A stretch of 43,100 bases of DNA from Alphaproteobacteria bacterium (GCA_013697055.1 JACCXK010000084.1:1-43100); one strand, 5' to 3'; positions 24,451 to 32,869 are shown, numbered from the stretch's first letter. The notes: a model not told the origin generated them from the sequence alone. Numbers and translations are program-made.

Positions 24451-26427
24451 TCAGCCTTCGCCAAAGACGCGGAAGAGTTCGGCATAAGTCGTGCGCCCCT
24501 CTTCCACCAGCTGCAGGCCATTTTGCGCCATCGTCGTCATGCCGGCCTCGCTCGCCAGCCGCTTCAGTTCGTCGATGTCATGGTTGCCCGAAATGATCAT
24601 CTTGCGCATCTCGGACGTGGTTTCGAGCATCTCGAAAACCGCCTGGCGTCCGGAATAGCCGGTATGGCGGCAGTTGGCGCAACCAGTCGGCTGACTGCAG
24701 GGCATGCGCTCGTCGATGTGAAGGCCCATGCGGGCGATCTTTTCATCAGACACGCCATCCGCGCGCAGCTGGCGAAGGATCTCGCGGCCCTCAACCATCA
24801 CCGAACAATGCTTGCAGGACATGCGTACCAGGCGCTGCGAAATCGAAAGGCTCAGCGATGACGCGACCAGAAACGGGTCGATCTGCATGTCCAGCAGACG
24901 CGAGACCACGCCGATGCAATCATTGGCATGGATGGTCGAAAACACGACATGACCCGTCAGCGCTGCCTGCACCGCCATCTTGGCGGTTTCCGCGTCACGG
25001 CACTCGCCGACCATCACGATATCGGGGTCCTGGCGCAAGATGGTGCGCAATCCGCTGGCGAACGTCAGACCGATCTTCTCGTTCACCTGCATCTGATGGA
25101 CGCCTTTCAGGCGATACTCGACCGGATCCTCGATCGTCACGACATTGCGCCGTTCGCGGTCCGCCGCAGACAGGCAGGAATAGAGCGTGGTGGTCTTGCC
25201 GGATCCCGTCGGGCCGCTGATCAGGATAAGGCCGTGCGGTGCCGTGATCTTGTCGATGATCAGGCGCAGGTGGCGGTCGCGAAGACCAAGTTGCTCCGGA
25301 CTCGGCCGCACCGCGGAATCGTCCAACAGACGCATCACGACCTTTTCACCCAGCACCGTGGGCAAGGTGGAAACGCGGATATCGAGAGGCGAACGCCGGA
25401 TCATTACGCGAATGCGGCCGTCTTGGGGGCGCCGGCGTTCCGCGACATCCATTCCGCCCAGCACCTTGATGCGGGATACCACGGCCGAATGCAGACTCAG
25501 CGGCATCCGGCTTTGTTCGTGCAGAATGCCGTCCAGACGGGCGCGTACGATCATCCCTTCTTCGGTCGGTTCCAAATGCACGTCCGATGCGCCTTGGCCG
25601 TGGCATCTCTGAAGAATGTAATCGACCACCAACGGAACGTCCGAGGCACCCGGCTCGCTCAGTATCTTGGTTTCCTGCTGCCAGGACACATCGATGGGTA
25701 CCAGGTTCTCGTCGGATTTGGGCGGCTCGATCCTGGTTTTGAGACTTCCCAACACGGTCTGGAAGGCTGCGGGCAACACCACAACCGGAGTGGCCGGCCG
25801 CATCACCCGGTCGCTGACCCAATCCCGGGTTATCAGATCAAAGGGATCAAACGTGGCATACTGCGCCTCCCCGTTCGGACCAGGCTGCAGCAACAAGCAG
25901 CCGCGCTGGTCGGCCTCCTTGAACGTGAGCCAGTCGGCCTCCGCCAGGGCCTGCACAAGTTTGCGGTCCGTCGCGATATAGCGAAGCCCCGCTTCCTCGG
26001 CCAAAGCGGCATAAAGAATAGAATCGTTTGCCAAAGCGTTGATCTGTGACACTGCCGCCAGGAAAGTCACGCCCTGGTCACGCGCGCGCAAGGACGCCGA
26101 TATGGCATCGCGCTGGGATAGAAGCCCGCGCGTCACCAATTGGGTGATGACGGGGCTGAAGAATGCCTTTTTGCGCTTGTCTTCGCCCTTGGACGGCGGC
26201 GCCGGATTTGGCAGGTCCGTCGCGGTGGCATCTGGCGGCGATTTTGCCTTGGCTTTCGCGCGGGCTTGCACCTTGCGCAGGAATTCCACCCGGGTCGGAT
26301 CGTCCATATCGGGGTTGGGCAGGGGGGGAGCCGCCACAACCAGCGTCGCATCCAGATCGGCTTGACCGACCACCATGGTGAGATCGTCATCCGGGGCGGA
26401 TTTTGCGATTTCGGGCATGGTGCTCAT
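24451..26427 (-). CDS. gspE: Assembly ATPase (GspE/PilB family)
   Basis: A 658-residue cytoplasmic hexameric ATPase that powers pilus or pseudopilus assembly. The variable N-terminal 90 residues are followed by a GspE_N-type domain (VITQLVTRGLLSQRDAIS). That domain lacks the RLG triplets of c-di-GMP-binding MshEN repeats. The ATPase core has Walker A GPTGSGKTTTLY (about residue 402), an Asp box, Walker B DIVMVGECRD and the His box (VVFSTIHAND). A zinc tetracysteine is CKHC (about 537) with CANC (about 582). Walker B has Cys in place of the usual Ile (GECRD versus GEIRD). ATG 26427 overlaps the kinase stop (ATGA). No PilT-type retraction ATPase accompanies it. Confidence 0.95.
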   Translation of the reverse strand: MSTMPEIAKSAPDDDLTMVVGQADLDATLVVAAPPLPNPDMDDPTRVEFLRKVQARAKAKAKSPPDATATDLPNPAPPSKGEDKRKKAFFSPVITQLVTRGLLSQRDAISASLRARDQGVTFLAAVSQINALANDSILYAALAEEAGLRYIATDRKLVQALAEADWLTFKEADQRGCLLLQPGPNGEAQYATFDPFDLITRDWVSDRVMRPATPVVVLPAAFQTVLGSLKTRIEPPKSDENLVPIDVSWQQETKILSEPGASDVPLVVDYILQRCHGQGASDVHLEPTEEGMIVRARLDGILHEQSRMPLSLHSAVVSRIKVLGGMDVAERRRPQDGRIRVMIRRSPLDIRVSTLPTVLGEKVVMRLLDDSAVRPSPEQLGLRDRHLRLIIDKITAPHGLILISGPTGSGKTTTLYSCLSAADRERRNVVTIEDPVEYRLKGVHQMQVNEKIGLTFASGLRTILRQDPDIVMVGECRDAETAKMAVQAALTGHVVFSTIHANDCIGVVSRLLDMQIDPFLVASSLSLSISQRLVRMSCKHCSVMVEGREILRQLRADGVSDEKIARMGLHIDERMPCSQPTGCANCRHTGYSGRQAVFEMLETTSEMRKMIISGNHDIDELKRLASEAGMTTMAQNGLQLVEEGRTTYAELFRVFGEG

Positions 26428-28016
26428 GGCCCGTACACAATGCGAAAGCCGATGTCGGCGCGCAGGGTCTGCCGTTCAACCCGGTGCCGGAAGGTGTTGC
26501 GTCCGGTCATCGCCGGTGAATCAAAGCTGCCGCCCCGTATGGCGCGCAGTTCACCACCGGCCGCTGAGCGGGGATCCAGGCTGTCGGCGACGAGGGACTT
26601 CAGCAGAGCGTCATCCCAGGCGTCGGAGCACCACTCCCAGACATTGCCACAGCAATCCATCAGGCCTTGCCCGCTGTGGCCGGCACGATAGCTGCCGACC
26701 GGAGTGGTGCAGGCGCAAAGATTGTCGATATTGGCGTGAGTGGGCTGCGGTGGGGTGGCGCCCCATGGAAAAACATTCTCGGCATTTCCGGCCTTTGCCG
26801 CGACTTCCCATTCCAGTTCCGTCGGCAGCCGACCCCCGGCCCATCGGGCATAAGCGGAGGCATCGTCCCAGCTCACCATCACCACGGGATGAGACGCGGC
26901 GCCGAACAGGGGATGGTCGATTAGGCCGGGCCCCTTGTATCCGGTCGCCGCCATGAAGCGGCGGTAATCCGCATTGATGACGGGGGTGGTGGCGATCTGG
27001 AAAGCGCTAAGCCGGATCTTTTTCTGCGGCTGATCGACGGCGCGGCTGCCGCCCTTTTCGCCGACAATGTAAGCGCCAGCCGCAATCGCGACAGTGGCCA
27101 AACGATCGTCCGGTGACAGCGACCGGAAGGGATCAAGCAGAACAACCTTTTCGAGAACACGCCCGACTTCCGCGGCAGAACCAGGCCGCTTGTTCCTGTC
27201 ATGCTCGATCAGAGTCAGAATCAGACGGTCGAGTTCCGGCGGTATGGCCGCGCAAAAGGTGCTGGGTGGAATGATGTCCTGGGGCTGAAAGACAGGCAGT
27301 ACGCCCGTCTTGTGAACATCCCTGAGGCTGCAAGCCGGGATATTGCCATCGGTCAGCAATTCATATGCAAGTATGCCCAGGGCGTAGAGATCTGCGCGCT
27401 GGTCTATGTCGGCTAGCCGCAGGAACTGCTCGGGCGCCATATATTTCGGGGTGCCGCCCTCTAACTGATAGGCACTGTCCCGGTCATCCGGCGTGGACAG
27501 GCCGAAGTCCATGATGACCGGCTGGCTGATATCGCCCTTGCGCAGGAATATGTTCGCCGGCTTGAGATCGCGATGGGTAATCAGGGAATGGGCGACGGTG
27601 AGCGCGGCGCAAAGTTTGGAAAGCAGGGAGAGGCGGCCGGGCATCGTGTCCAGCAAGGTGCCGCGGTTCTTCCGCAGCCAATCCTTCAAGTCGTAGCCCT
27701 CAATCAGGTCCATCACGATCCCGACACCGCGATCGCCTTCATAGAGATCATGGATCGGGCAGATATTGGGATGGCGCAACCGGCGCGAGATCAACACCTC
27801 GCTGCGCAGCGATTCGATGTAGCGGCGATCGCCGCGATGGCTCTGCTTGAGGATCTTGATCGCCAGGGAGATGCTCAGTTCGGCATCGAACACCTTGAAG
27901 ACGTCTGAAGAGCCACCCTTGCCGACGGGCTCCCAATTGATGAAGCGCTCGCCGGTCGGGCGACGCTCGCCTGACGCAAGCGGATCATGAATGACTTCGA
28001 CGTGCGCCATCAGCAT
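26424..28016 (-). CDS. Ser/Thr protein kinase fused to an FGE/SUMF-like domain
   Basis: A 530-residue protein. The Hanks-type kinase (about residues 25-285) is intact: GKGGSSDVFKVFD glycine loop, AIKILK lysine, HRDLKPANIFL catalytic loop (about 149), MDFGL and GTPKYMAPEQ. The C-terminal third (about 340-530) is a formylglycine-generating-enzyme-type fold (LPTELEWEVAAKAG, GNVWEWCSDAWDD near 457, AIRGGSFDSPAM, ADIGFRIVY). The two catalytic cysteines expected near RGGSF are absent, so it is more likely a ligand- or partner-binding domain. No transmembrane helix is seen. ATG 28016 or 28010 is the likely start. It is directly coupled to the GspE gene. It is the probable writer of a phosphorylation switch, with PP2C at 17985 and FHA at 21197 as partners. 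Confidence 0.9.
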   Translation of the reverse strand: MLMAHVEVIHDPLASGERRPTGERFINWEPVGKGGSSDVFKVFDAELSISLAIKILKQSHRGDRRYIESLRSEVLISRRLRHPNICPIHDLYEGDRGVGIVMDLIEGYDLKDWLRKNRGTLLDTMPGRLSLLSKLCAALTVAHSLITHRDLKPANIFLRKGDISQPVIMDFGLSTPDDRDSAYQLEGGTPKYMAPEQFLRLADIDQRADLYALGILAYELLTDGNIPACSLRDVHKTGVLPVFQPQDIIPPSTFCAAIPPELDRLILTLIEHDRNKRPGSAAEVGRVLEKVVLLDPFRSLSPDDRLATVAIAAGAYIVGEKGGSRAVDQPQKKIRLSAFQIATTPVINADYRRFMAATGYKGPGLIDHPLFGAASHPVVMVSWDDASAYARWAGGRLPTELEWEVAAKAGNAENVFPWGATPPQPTHANIDNLCACTTPVGSYRAGHSGQGLMDCCGNVWEWCSDAWDDALLKSLVADSLDPRSAAGGELRAIRGGSFDSPAMTGRNTFRHRVERQTLRADIGFRIVYGP

Positions 28017-28108
28017 CTGCGCCGGGCCGCGACGGCGGCCTGGCACGCTCCCAACAAATACGCTTAAAAACTAAGCCTCAGCCGTTAAGATTACGTTGGG
28101 AAATTCGT

Positions 28109-28143
28109 GCCGCCGGCGATACCAAACGTACAGAACCGGCGGC
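28109..28143. repeat. Inverted repeat between PilZ2 and kinase genes
   Basis: GCCGCCGG at 28109-28116 and its exact complement CCGGCGGC at 28136-28143, with a 19-bp loop. The PilZ gene stops at 28195 and the kinase starts at 28016. No T-tract follows, so it is not a clear intrinsic terminator; it may be an attenuating or stabilising hairpin. Confidence 0.35.
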
Positions 28144-28194
28144 TGCCCCGGGTGATTAACGATTGAGGAACTTATCGGCGCCAAGTCCGCGAGG

Positions 28195-28767
28195 CTAAGC
28201 GGTCGTTTCCGGCTGAACAAAGCTCAGAAAGCGGACCATGATGCCATCCGGCAGATGTTCCGCGACCCGGCCATACATTCGTCCCAGCTTCACCAGTTCT
28301 TGAAGGGGTGGCCGCTGCTCTGTGATCAGAAAAACACCCTTCAGGGATATGCCAGTAACTTCGCAACGTTCACGCACACCGTTTGTGCGCGTGAGAGACA
28401 GTTTCGCTTCGGTTGGCCATCGGCCATGCTGCGAGGCGTCGGCCAGCCCCTCTTCGACATAAAGGGTCAATTTGATCAGCAAATGATTGCGCTCGGCTTC
28501 ACCGTTCAGAAAGCGCAGGCCCCGTGTGTCGCCGCCGTCGCGGACCGTGATACCGTCGAAGGTACCGAATTCGTCAATGGCGAGCTGGGCGACGATGCCC
28601 GCTGCGGGCGCGCCATCCGGATATTGGAGGCCAGCGCCTCCGCCCGAAATATCCGTCACCAGACAGGGAAGTTCACGGGACGGCCAGATCAGGATGGCAG
28701 GCAAGACCAACGGAACGCGGGGATGCGTCCGTTGGTCTATGGAAGCAAATACGGGGCTAAGCGGCAC
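28195..28767 (-). CDS. Tandem PilZ-domain protein
   Basis: A 190-residue protein. Domain 1 has RTHPRVPLVLPAILIW (RxxxR) with VTDISGGGAGLQY (DxSxxG), so it should bind c-di-GMP. Domain 2, about residues 105-185 (GRWPTEAKLSLTRTNG, CEVTGISLKGVFLI), has the same strand pattern with a degenerate motif. The start is a GTG at 28767, 6 bp after the stop of pilin copy 2; the reading has no better start. It is co-transcribed with that pilin and precedes the kinase-GspE-GspF operon by 178 bp. Tandem PilZ proteins act as c-di-GMP adaptors in pili and flagella, which fits this location. Confidence 0.78.
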   Translation of the reverse strand: MPLSPVFASIDQRTHPRVPLVLPAILIWPSRELPCLVTDISGGGAGLQYPDGAPAAGIVAQLAIDEFGTFDGITVRDGGDTRGLRFLNGEAERNHLLIKLTLYVEEGLADASQHGRWPTEAKLSLTRTNGVRERCEVTGISLKGVFLITEQRPPLQELVKLGRMYGRVAEHLPDGIMVRFLSFVQPETTA

Positions 28768-28773
28768 AGGCGA

Positions 28774-29343
28774 TTATGAGAAGGTCGCCTGGGCCGTGCC
28801 GTCCGCTTTGCAGTAGCCTCCTGCAGCCACGCCGGTCAGGGTGTTCAGGCCGTTGACAAAGGCCGTGCGGTTGACGTGACCGTCCCAGCCCGCCACGGTA
28901 GTGGCAGCGCTGGAATACAGTACCTGGCCACCGACAACAGCGGCGTTGGCGCGGCCGGTTGCGAGGATGCAGTATACCACGTCACCGGTGGAGGGCCCTG
29001 CCGTCGCCACAATCGCGCTGATCGCATAGTTGAAGTGCGCATCCTTGGGCAACTGAATCTGCGGGATGATCGTCGAAATCTCGTTGGTCAAGGAGAGATC
29101 CGGCGAGGCGTTCTTCGCCGTAACTTGGGCCGCGGTGACGGTGGCGGTTTGGAGCTGCGACTGCGCATAGCCGGAAACCGCGCCAGTGATGTTCGCCGCA
29201 TCCTGGGAGACTTCAGCGGTAGAGCTGGTGCGGATATAGGAAAACACCCGCGGGATACCGATCGCGGCAAGAACGCCGATGATCGTCACAACCACCATCA
29301 ATTCGACAAGCGTAAAGCCCTTCTGGCGCATTTCGTTTTTCAT
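28774..29343 (-). CDS. Type IV pilin-like major pilin, copy 2
   Basis: A 189-residue prepilin, near-identical to the gene at 10450-11019. The leader MKNEMRQKG is followed by FTLVELMVVVTIIGVLAAIG with Phe +1 and Glu +5. About 21 of the roughly 184 residues after the leader differ from copy 1 by hand alignment. Changes cluster in the C-terminal third (SSAATTVAGWDG versus SSLASAQAGWDG; NGLNTLTGVAAGG versus NGQADLTGATAGG), which is likely surface exposed. ATG 29343 is preceded by GGGGAAGA. It leads an operon with the tandem PilZ gene and diverges from the receiver gene at 29520. Confidence 0.93.
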   Translation of the reverse strand: MKNEMRQKGFTLVELMVVVTIIGVLAAIGIPRVFSYIRTSSTAEVSQDAANITGAVSGYAQSQLQTATVTAAQVTAKNASPDLSLTNEISTIIPQIQLPKDAHFNYAISAIVATAGPSTGDVVYCILATGRANAAVVGGQVLYSSAATTVAGWDGHVNRTAFVNGLNTLTGVAAGGYCKADGTAQATFS

Positions 29344-29519
29344 GAGAGTTCTTCCCCTGTTTCTTTGAGGCAAACTAAAGCAAAGACATTAATTGTCCGT
29401 ATGCGGTTTTGTGTACGATAGAGCGCTTAAGGAACTCCGGGAACTTTCACCTATCCTCCGAATAAGTCTACCTTAACTGCGATACTTTTCTGACGAACAA
29501 CACAGACGGGCCTGGCACT

Positions 29520-30023
29520 ATGTCAAATGTTAAGCTCACGGGCCTTTCGGTCCTGGTCGTCGAAGACATTCGCGCAATGCGCGCCATTATTAGAAACACG
29601 CTCCGCAACTTCGGAATTGATGACATCGCAGAGGCGTCCGACGGACAGTCGGCGTTGGAAGAGTTGCGCAAGAAGAGCGTTGATATTGTGATTACTGACA
29701 TCTGCATGACCCCGATGGACGGTATAGAATTCACCCGTCAGTTGCGGCAGCCCAAGAATGGCCTGAACCCCTATGTTCCAGTGCTGATGGTTTCGGGCCA
29801 TACGGAAATCAGCCGCGTCAAGGACGCGCTGGATGCAGGCGTTACTGCGTTTCTCGCCAAACCGGTCACACCGGAAAATCTGCGAAAAAAACTAATCGCG
29901 ATACTGGAAGCGCCGCCACAATTGGTTCAGACAAGGAATTATTGTGGCCCCGACAGGCGCCGTTCGTCTGTCAGAACGCGCAAGCGCCGGCGTGTATCGG
30001 ACAATGCAGTGGTAGACGTTTAA
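29520..30023 (+). CDS. CheY-like single-domain response regulator
   Basis: A 167-residue receiver. Features present: acidic pocket in LSVLVVEDIRAM (about 12-16), phosphoacceptor Asp in IVITDICMTP (about residue 60), Ser in LMVSGHTE, and Lys in FLAKPVTP (about 115). A 40-residue basic tail follows with the GPDRRRSSVRTRKRRR segment, a form seen in alphaproteobacterial single-domain regulators near GGDEF and pilus genes. There is no output domain, so it likely acts on a protein partner. It is divergent from pilin copy 2 and next to a histidine-kinase remnant at 30090, which may have been its partner. Confidence 0.9.
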   Translation: MSNVKLTGLSVLVVEDIRAMRAIIRNTLRNFGIDDIAEASDGQSALEELRKKSVDIVITDICMTPMDGIEFTRQLRQPKNGLNPYVPVLMVSGHTEISRVKDALDAGVTAFLAKPVTPENLRKKLIAILEAPPQLVQTRNYCGPDRRRSSVRTRKRRRVSDNAVVDV

Positions 30024-30089
30024 AAAGGGCGGAGTTGGAAGGCGCCCGCCTCCGCATGGCGCGTTCGGTACGATTTTTCAACTCGACTC

Positions 30090-30344
30090 GTGAGACCCAC
30101 TTTGCAAGAGGCGCTTCCGGTCCGACAGCACCAGGGATTGATGCCTTTGAAAGACGAAGCAGACATCGTGCAAGGTTTTGTCAAGATTCTACGTGACCAA
30201 ACCGAGCGTAGACGTGCGGAGGAGCGGCAAACGCTGTTATCGCAGCAGCTCGCGCACAGGGTGAAAAATACGCTGGCTGTCGTGCAAGCAATCTCCTCTC
30301 AGACCCTGCGTGACGAAGTCCCTTTTACAGTGGCGCGCGACTGA
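30090..30344 (+). pseudogene. Fragment of a PAS-HWE family sensor histidine kinase
   Basis: The 84-residue open reading contains a clear family fragment: GFVKILRDQTERRRAEE is the typical PAS/PAC end, and LAHRVKNTLAVVQAISSQT is the HWE/HisKA_2 phosphoacceptor His box. The N-terminal sensor part and the whole catalytic ATPase half are missing; the reading stops 18 residues after the His box and nothing recognisable follows before the convergent gene at 30504. It is a decayed remnant, probably of an element that once flanked the receiver gene at 29520. Confidence 0.8.
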
Positions 30345-30503
30345 GCAAAAAGTAGCGTGTTTTCGGAAATCACGCCCGCGGAAGCAAATCACCGTCCAGG
30401 CGCCCTCTAAGGTGAGAGGCGTAGGTTTTAACCCACCTGCCCTCGTTCAGGGTGAACCACTCATTGGCGACCGCCTCAAACCTATTGCCGGCTGACATCA
30501 GCA

Positions 30504-32735
30504 TCACGACAGGTCAACGGCAACGACCTCGTGTGCGATCACGTTTGGCACTTTAACGATAAGCCGCCCGTCTTCAATGTGGATGATAGCGTCCGTCCCA
30601 GACTCCAGCAGTCTCACCGCCCTGGCATTGCGCCCCTGCGGCAACTCCAAGCTTACCGTGTAAGGCCCCATGGCAAACAGCTCGCGCATATAGCCTTTCA
30701 TGGCCATCGGATTGGTCAGGTTGACCAGATGGGCAGTGACCGAGTCCTTCTGTCGCCAATAGCTGACATCCACCATGCCTGGCCCGCTTACGGTCAAGGG
30801 CTGCGTGCCGTTGGCGGCCCAGGCCACCGCATTGCGCAGCAGCGCCAGGTGATCCTGGTTGGAGACTTCCCAGAAGCAGCGATCCAGGTCGAAGGGAAAA
30901 TACACGACCCGGCCCTTGCCGAAATTGCGCGCAAAAACCAAGGGTGTCTCGGTCTGCCATTGCGTGGCGAACACGCGTTCCATCGGCAAATCGGGATAGC
31001 TGGGCACCAAGGTCAGGGGCGCCATCGCCTGATCGCGTGGCCTGACATGCACCAGTTTTGTACCGCCCATGATGCGGGGCGTATCGTCAAAGCCTTGCGT
31101 CAAAGGATGCGGTCCGCGCACGGTCATATAGACATTCTGGACCCGTTGGTCAGTCCTGCCGGCATAGTCGCAGCCGAACAGATCAGCCAGCGCAAAATTG
31201 GCGCGCGGCTTTCCCCATTCGTCGCAAAGCGATGTTTCATGCGTCGCCACGATGGCGCCGCCTTTCTCGACATAGCTTCGCAACTGGGTGCATTGCGCAT
31301 CGGAAAGCGCCGCAGCATTGGGCAGCACCAGCACCTTGTAGCGGGCGATATAATCCGGATCGAGTTGGCGCTCATCAGCCATATTGAATGGTACCCGCGC
31401 CTCCACCAGCGCCTGATAAAAGCCACGCATATAGTCCGCATTGCCGATACGGGCCTGCGCTGCGTCAGGGACCACCTCGCGGTTTCCCGCGCTTTGCGGC
31501 GCTGGCGGAGCATAGTAGGTCGCTGTTTGTTCGGATTGTACCATTGCCACCCGCGCCAGGTTTTCCGTGTGACGAAAATAGGTTTCGTGCCGGGCATGCC
31601 AGGCGTAGATCTTTTCGATCACCGGCACCCAGCGCCTGTCGAACACCTCGGCCTTGAATTTGGTGAGCCAGGGCCGAAAGCCATGCGCCAGCCCATCATG
31701 GACATAGCTGGTCAGTTCGGCGCTCGATTGGCATGAATCCATCCAGCGATACGGCGTGGAGGTCTCACCCACCGCGAAGATACCGCTCACCGGACGGTCC
31801 TGCATCGCGCAATAGGCTTCCTTGGCGCTTCGGCCATTCAGCCACGCCGGATCCTGGCCGCCGCGGCCCTGGCGGTCGGAGAACACCGCGCGAATGGTGG
31901 AGCGCAGCCGCACCGGGTCGAGGCGTCCCCATGTACCGGGCGTGAAGAAAGCCTGCGGATTGGCGGCGGATACGGTATCGCCCCACAGTTTGAGCTGGGC
32001 GTAACGCTTTTCGTCAACCCACACATTGTATGCCTTCACCTCGGGCGATTGCGGATTGGCCAGCGATGGCGGAACATCAAAGCCCGAGGCCGCTTTGAAC
32101 TCAGTCTTGCAGGTATTGCAATAGCAGATGCCGGCGCTGCCGGCCCAGCGGTTGCCGAAGATGCCGTCTACCGGATAACTGCTGACGATTTCCTTGAGCA
32201 CCTTCGGCATCCATTCGAATGTCACCGGTCCGTTCGGACATGTCAGATGCAGATCCGACGCAGTAGGATGGCGCTTGGGACTGCCATCTGCATTGCGCGC
32301 CACCCACTCGGGATGCGCGGTTAGTGCGTCCTCATGCATGGCGTGAGGATCGACGCGGCCGAGCACGCGGATGCCCATTTTCTTGCAGGTTTGTGTCAAA
32401 TCGCCGAACATGTCGGTCTTGCCCAGATAGGGGCTGCGATAATGAAACGGCACCTTGGTGGGATAGAAGGCGGTGACGCCCCCGGCACTGAGACAGACAC
32501 CCTGCGTGCTGGTACGCTTCAGGAAATCGACCCAAAAGGCCTTGTCATATCGCTGGGGATCATCGTCGGTCGCGCAGATTTGCACCCAGCGCATCGGCTC
32601 CCATTCCCATCCACGGCCGGGCGCCGGCGCGGCGGCAGACAGCGCATTTTGGGAAAGAGCCAGTGTGCCAACCGCGGCACCGCCTGCTTGCAACAGTATT
32701 CGCCTGTCCAACCCGCCTGAAATATTGTCAGCCAT
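30504..32735 (-). CDS. Tat-exported GH42/GHL6-like protein with beta-galactosidase trimerisation domain (1)
   Basis: A 743-residue exported putative glycoside hydrolase. The N-terminal twin-arginine signal is LDRRILLQAGGAAVGTLALS. The TIM barrel (about 60-380) has the CYCNTC metal-site motif (about 204) shared with GH42/GHL6 proteins. A Rossmann-like trimerisation domain follows (VLVLPNAAALSDAQC, GGAIVATHETSLCDEW, GKGRVVYFPFDLDR), then a C-terminal beta-sandwich. ATG 32735 is chosen for its GGAG at 6 bp; an ATG at 32747 is possible. The residue before the Cys cluster where an acid is usual reads FGNRWAGSAG, so the acid/base is unclear. It is a paralogue of the next gene upstream (32870-35161), in the same orientation. 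Confidence 0.8.
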   Translation of the reverse strand: MADNISGGLDRRILLQAGGAAVGTLALSQNALSAAAPAPGRGWEWEPMRWVQICATDDDPQRYDKAFWVDFLKRTSTQGVCLSAGGVTAFYPTKVPFHYRSPYLGKTDMFGDLTQTCKKMGIRVLGRVDPHAMHEDALTAHPEWVARNADGSPKRHPTASDLHLTCPNGPVTFEWMPKVLKEIVSSYPVDGIFGNRWAGSAGICYCNTCKTEFKAASGFDVPPSLANPQSPEVKAYNVWVDEKRYAQLKLWGDTVSAANPQAFFTPGTWGRLDPVRLRSTIRAVFSDRQGRGGQDPAWLNGRSAKEAYCAMQDRPVSGIFAVGETSTPYRWMDSCQSSAELTSYVHDGLAHGFRPWLTKFKAEVFDRRWVPVIEKIYAWHARHETYFRHTENLARVAMVQSEQTATYYAPPAPQSAGNREVVPDAAQARIGNADYMRGFYQALVEARVPFNMADERQLDPDYIARYKVLVLPNAAALSDAQCTQLRSYVEKGGAIVATHETSLCDEWGKPRANFALADLFGCDYAGRTDQRVQNVYMTVRGPHPLTQGFDDTPRIMGGTKLVHVRPRDQAMAPLTLVPSYPDLPMERVFATQWQTETPLVFARNFGKGRVVYFPFDLDRCFWEVSNQDHLALLRNAVAWAANGTQPLTVSGPGMVDVSYWRQKDSVTAHLVNLTNPMAMKGYMRELFAMGPYTVSLELPQGRNARAVRLLESGTDAIIHIEDGRLIVKVPNVIAHEVVAVDLS

Positions 32736-32755
32736 TCCGTTCTCCATAGAAATAA

Positions 32756-32786
32756 AGCCTCCACCCCGGTTCGCGGAGTGGAGGCT
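32756..32786 (-). terminator. Terminator-like hairpin before the 743-residue gene
   Basis: On the minus strand, a 9-bp stem (AGCCTCCAC and GTGGAGGCT) with a 13-base loop is followed by TTATTTCT. It lies after the 32870-35161 gene and only 20 bp before the start of the next one. It fits an intrinsic terminator or processing site between the two paralogues, or a translational control hairpin. Confidence 0.6.
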
Positions 32787-32869
32787 CATCTTCGCCGCCC
32801 GCCCAGGGGTGAGCTTCACGGCGCCGATCGTGTTCATACTTCCAGCGCTGCCACTTCGCCTTTTTCACG

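Noticed and set aside
24451-26427. MshEN-type c-di-GMP site in the assembly ATPase
   Set aside because: The expected RLG-type motif is not visible; the region reads VITQLVTRGLLSQRD, so c-di-GMP control through this domain is not supported.
30531-31736. 401-residue plus-strand open frame opposite the first GH42-like gene
   Set aside because: His/Arg-rich antisense reading without domain or ribosome-binding site.
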